From: Verrucomicrobiota bacterium
GTDB lineage: Bacteria > Verrucomicrobiota > Verrucomicrobiia > Methylacidiphilales > UBA1321
NCBI GenBank assembly: GCA_013285645.1
Contig: JABDHJ010000002.1
Span: forward strand, 171,303-235,302
Direction: 5' to 3'
DNA length: 64,000 nt
Below are positions 61,167 to 64,000 of this stretch, piece after piece (position 1 is the stretch's first letter; every line of letters starts with the position of its first letter). The position numbers and the translations under genes were made by a program. A model generated the notes under the pieces. It made no database searches, had not been told where the DNA came from, and saw nothing but the letters and a program-made list of their open reading frames with translations.

Positions 61167-62636
61167 ATGATACGATTCCCCACGTTCATGCCCGACTCTG
61201 ATCCGAGTTCCATCCGCCCCGGAAAAATCGCCATCATCGGCGGCGGCTTCAGCGGCATAATGACCGCCGTCAACCTCGCCCGCCTCAGTTGGAAACCGCT
61301 CCACGTCACGATCATCAACCACCGCCGTCCCACCGCCCGTGGAGTCGCCTATGGCACGCGACGTATGGAGCATCTCCTCAACGTCGCGGCGCGGAACATG
61401 TCCGCCTATCCCGACCTGCCCGACCACTTTGTGAACTGGCTCCGCACCCGCTCCGATTACGACACCGTTCCCGAACTCGAACTGCGTGAGCGATTCATCC
61501 CCCGCATGATCTACGGCGATTACCTGCGCGGCCTCATGCAGCACAACCTGCAGTCCCCGACTGGCTCAGACGTTTTGCGGACGACTTTTATCGAAGGCGA
61601 CGCAATCGATGTGCATCCGCAAGAGGGCGGCGCAGTGATTGTCTTGGCGGACGGCACCCGCGTGGGAGCCAGCCGTATCGTGCTCGCGACCGGAAATGAG
61701 CCGCCCAGTGGACTTCCCGGTGCGGAAGAATTGCAGGACCATCCCGCCTGGATCGGCAATCCCTGGCACCCTTGGGAAAATCGCCTCCCGCCCTCAGGGG
61801 GCACCATTCTCGTGCTCGGCACCGGGTTGACCACGGTAGACGCCGTCATGACCCTGCGCTCGCTTGGCTGGCAGGGTGTCGTGCACACCGTTTCGCGCAA
61901 CGGTTGGCTGCCCCACTCCCATTTTCGCGGCATCGAGTATCCCGACTTCCCACCACCCGGTGTTGACTTGGCTGACCTCGGCTTGAAAAAGTTAGTGGAA
62001 CTCATGGAACATCACTGCGCGCGATTGCGGGAAATGGGCGCCAATCCCGCCATCATCGTCGATAAAATGCGACCCCACACCCAGCGCATCTGGCAACGCT
62101 TTACGCTCGAGGAGCGGCTCGAATTCACCAAGCGCTATGCCGCACGCTGGAACGTTCTCCGCCACCGTATCGGGCCGGAAACTCATGCGCAGTTGACCAC
62201 CGCGCAACTCACCGGCCATCTACAAGTCCACGCGGGCAGCATCGAATCCGTAAAGGCGGATGGAAATCAGCTACGCGTTCATCTCAGCGGCGGCAAAACC
62301 CTCACAGGCGACCTCGTCATCAACGCCACCGGCCCTAACACCAAATTCAAACAAACCAGTTCCCTGCTATTACAGAATCTGCTCCACCGAGGCCTCATCA
62401 CCCCCGACGAAACGGAAATGGGCGCCCGAGTCGATACCGACTACACCATCATCAACCGCGACGGCCAACGCTCCGAAATCTTCCTCGCCCTCGGCCCCTT
62501 GCTGCGCGGAACCCTCTGGGAAACCATCGCCGTCCCCGAACTCCGCGGCCAATCCCGCCGCACCGCCGAAACCCTCCTAGGCCCAACCGCCATCCGCTCC
62601 GAACCCGAGCCCGTAATGATGGAATACATGATCTAA
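61167..62636 (+). CDS. FAD/NAD(P)-binding protein
   Basis: 489 residues. The Rossmann start IAIIGGGFSGIMTAVNLARL and NHRRPTARGVAYGTRRMEHLLNVAARNMSAYPD match the FAD/NAD(P)-binding family found with hydroxyacyl-CoA or lysine hydroxylase-like enzymes; ILVLGTGLTTVDAVMTL is a second nucleotide-binding site and VINATGPNTKF a FAD-contact strand. Reaction unknown. An alternative start is the ATG at 61188. Confidence 0.85.
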   Translation: MIRFPTFMPDSDPSSIRPGKIAIIGGGFSGIMTAVNLARLSWKPLHVTIINHRRPTARGVAYGTRRMEHLLNVAARNMSAYPDLPDHFVNWLRTRSDYDTVPELELRERFIPRMIYGDYLRGLMQHNLQSPTGSDVLRTTFIEGDAIDVHPQEGGAVIVLADGTRVGASRIVLATGNEPPSGLPGAEELQDHPAWIGNPWHPWENRLPPSGGTILVLGTGLTTVDAVMTLRSLGWQGVVHTVSRNGWLPHSHFRGIEYPDFPPPGVDLADLGLKKLVELMEHHCARLREMGANPAIIVDKMRPHTQRIWQRFTLEERLEFTKRYAARWNVLRHRIGPETHAQLTTAQLTGHLQVHAGSIESVKADGNQLRVHLSGGKTLTGDLVINATGPNTKFKQTSSLLLQNLLHRGLITPDETEMGARVDTDYTIINRDGQRSEIFLALGPLLRGTLWETIAVPELRGQSRRTAETLLGPTAIRSEPEPVMMEYMI

Positions 62637-62733
62637 CCCATGGAGGGTCGCCGACAGACGTGTCTGCCGGCCTGCCCCATTCTCCCTGGCAGCCGTCGAC
62701 CGCCGGGCGACGATGCACCTAAGGTGGCCCGGA

Positions 62734-63025
62734 CAACTTGAGACCTCTGCGAAAGTCACAGAATCTTGCCTTTGGCATTCCAAAGGAATGACACAATCCT
62801 AGCCGGTGGTTGAGCCCGTTGCGGGCGACACTACCGGAAATATTCCTCAAGGAGTGCACCCCGGGCAGGGGTGCCACCTCCGTACGACCCCTGCCGGGGT
62901 CGGTTTACGAGGAGATAAAATACCGGTGGTGGCGACCGCTGGTGCGGTCTTACCACAGGCTAGGATTGTGACAAGCCTTCGGCTTGCTATGACGAAAATG
63001 CGACTTCTACAGAGGTCTCAACTTG
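62734..63025. repeat. ~290-bp nested palindromic element
   Basis: Outer arms CAACTTGAGACCTCTGCGAA and a near complement ending TCTCAACTTG; next arms CACAATCCTAGCCGGTGGT and ACCACAGGCTAGGATTGTG (near 62795 and 62975); inner GC-rich palindromes. The phrase GCCCGGACAACTTGAGACCT also abuts copy 1 of the 325-bp element at 47342, so outer arms and that element share a module. No open frame. Confidence 0.7.
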
Positions 63026-63330
63026 ATGTCCGATTCACGAAGCGAACAGCAGGTCGCCTAAACACCCCCAAAACAACAATCCGTCATCCCGAGCTTGTCG
63101 AGGGATCAGACACGCATCCACCGCAGCAGCCCGCTCACGACCGCTAAGAAAACCTCTCCCCGCCCCTCCGTCATCCTGAACCCATCAAAGAGTAAGTTCC
63201 CTTTGCCTCCCCTCTTCAGTCCTCCGTGCGAAAAAGCCCCTGCCTTCCAAGGTAGCCCGGACTACTAGTTGTCCGGGTACGCCAAGCGCACAAGAAGCAA
63301 CAAAAAGAAACCGAGCCCCTTTTCTCTTTC
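63026..63330. other. Gene-free stretch with remnant repeats
   Basis: An R3 unit with one change (GTCATCCCGAGCTTGTCGAG, 63081) and an R5-like CCCGGACTACTAGTTGTCCGGG near 63255 are visible. No gene-like frame or RNA is seen. Confidence 0.45.
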
Positions 63331-63591
63331 TTAGTGTTTTTTCGATTTTGATGCCTTCGGAACTGTTGTTCGTGGAACGCGGGGAGAAATCAGGTCGTAG
63401 CCGAAAATGCCATATACACCGGCGATATGGTCCAGAGTAGCAAGAGTTACGTTAGGCCGTCTTCCCGTTTCAATCGATTGGTAAAACTTGTAGTCGATGC
63501 CCGCAAGCTCGGCAACCCGCTCTTGTGTCAAACCATGCCGCTCACGCATTAGTTTGATATTTTTCAGCAGAAGAGATGATGAGCTAACCAC
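63331..63591 (-). CDS. XRE family regulator, candidate controller protein
   Basis: 86 residues, GTG start. Helix-turn-helix: NIKLMRERHGLTQERVAELAGIDYKFYQSIETGRRPNVTLATLDHIA. The C-terminal tail is basic. It is divergent from a DNA methyltransferase gene 105 bp away, the arrangement of restriction-modification controller genes, though no restriction gene is visible before the edge. Confidence 0.85.
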   Translation of the reverse strand: MVSSSSLLLKNIKLMRERHGLTQERVAELAGIDYKFYQSIETGRRPNVTLATLDHIAGVYGIFGYDLISPRVPRTTVPKASKSKKH

Positions 63592-63620
63592 CCCGACAGG
63601 ATCATTGCCTTAATGCATTA

Positions 63621-63652
63621 TTGACACCGCCTAAAGACAGTGTTAGCAACAC
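63621..63652. promoter_or_regulatory. Operator and -35 candidate in the XRE/methyltransferase divergent region
   Basis: TTGACA at 63621-63626 reads toward the methyltransferase but lacks a good -10 at standard spacing. GTGTTAGCAACAC (63640-63652) is a short palindrome (GTGTT-AGC-AACAC) and ACACCGCCTAAAGACAGTGT overlaps it. These are the kind of half-sites a controller protein would bind. Confidence 0.4.
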
Positions 63653-63696
63653 CATAACTTTTCTATCGGCCACCGAAAATTTCCGGGCCGCAGGCC

Positions 63697-64000
63697 ATGA
63701 ACCAACTTCTTTTCGGAGACAATCTAAAATGGCTACGTGACCGGAAGATTTTTCCCGACGCCAGCGTTGATCTGGTCTATCTCGATCCACCGTTCAATTC
63801 CAACGCGGATTACAATGTCCTGTTCCGGGAGGAATCTGGCGAGGCCAGCCAAGCGCAGTTCCACGCTTTTACCGACACTTGGAACTGGACGGATGCTGCG
63901 CCGACTTACTCCGAGTTCGTTGACTGCTGTACGAACACCGCCGTCGTTGAGATGGTGGAGGCACTGCATGGTGTTCTTAAAAACTCTCCGATGATGGCGT
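63697..64000 (+). CDS. Adenine-type DNA methyltransferase, N-terminal part
   Basis: 101 codons are visible before the edge: MNQLLFGDNLKWLRDRKIFP, then VDLVYLDPPFNSNADYNVLF. The DPPF catalytic motif IV near residue 35 and the preceding FGDNLKWL segment are typical of beta-type N6-adenine (or N4-cytosine) methyltransferases, where motif IV precedes motif I. The rest is beyond the window. Confidence 0.85.
   Translation, partial: MNQLLFGDNLKWLRDRKIFPDASVDLVYLDPPFNSNADYNVLFREESGEASQAQFHAFTDTWNWTDAAPTYSEFVDCCTNTAVVEMVEALHGVLKNSPMMA

Noticed and set aside
1..64000. tRNA, rRNA, tmRNA and CRISPR arrays
   Set aside because: No T-loop/anticodon patterns, no rRNA-like stretches and no regularly spaced direct repeats with unique spacers were found by eye; the repeats present are palindromic and dispersed.

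Overview
The window looks like chromosome of a GC-rich Gram-negative bacterium, most probably a member of Verrucomicrobiota (PVC superphylum). The evidence is indirect: a Chlamydia-type class Ic ribonucleotide reductase small subunit, exosortase-associated families (a TIGR04073-like protein, a CPBP/CAAX-like protease, an exosortase with an EpsI-like tail), outer-membrane and LPS functions (OmpA-like protein, heptose nucleotidyltransferase) and very dense palindromic intergenic repeats. No 16S rRNA, tRNA or CRISPR array is present to settle the taxonomy.

Layout. 0-8.5 kb: recN, a flavoprotein gene invaded by repeats, rfaE2, a lone ABC ATPase, a membrane acyltransferase, then tsf and rpsB on the minus strand. 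8.6-11 kb: a small accessory patch (Fic protein, transposase tail, GIY-YIG protein). 11-19.3 kb: tatC, marC, an L,D-transpeptidase, then a promoter and cobalamin riboswitch driving nrdB-nrdA-dcd and a cysteine-rich protein. 19.4-31 kb: a large membrane protein, a tail-to-tail toxin/antitoxin-like pair, a Lon-substrate-domain protein, an OmpA-like protein, a HAD hydrolase, a TauE-like exporter, a PgsA-DUF1802 fusion coupled to a DJ-1 protein, and a TPR protein. 31-40.6 kb: mutS, a GNAT enzyme, a TIGR04073 protein, an RNA methyltransferase, a CPBP protease, a TMTC-like TPR protein, and a CYTH-like/FUSC-like pair.

40.8-44.4 kb is an AT-rich island: a winged-helix-like protein, an IS701-type transposase, a three-gene minus operon, and an XRE regulator with a partner gene, flanked by two matching AAGAC-N4-GTCTT palindromes. 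44.4-64 kb: a CHAD protein, DnaJ plus a MerR/CbpM-like partner, a PhyH dioxygenase, an exosortase-EpsI fusion divergent from two small membrane proteins, pdxH, DAHP synthase, MgtC, PPK2, a GGQ release-factor-like protein coupled to a CDF transporter, an amidase, a PpiD-like chaperone, a FAD/NAD(P)-binding protein, and finally an XRE regulator divergent from a truncated adenine-type DNA methyltransferase.

Themes. The clearest physiological unit is the B12-riboswitch-controlled nucleotide operon, in which the small subunit lacks the radical tyrosine and keeps the class Ic ligand set. Polyphosphate-linked folds (CYTH-like, CHAD, PPK2) recur between 39 and 56 kb. Palindromic repeats of at least six families fill almost every gene-free gap, nest inside one another, and in one case form an exact 32-codon in-frame insertion in a gene. 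Two copies of a ~325-bp element with ~40-bp inverted termini lie 4 kb apart.
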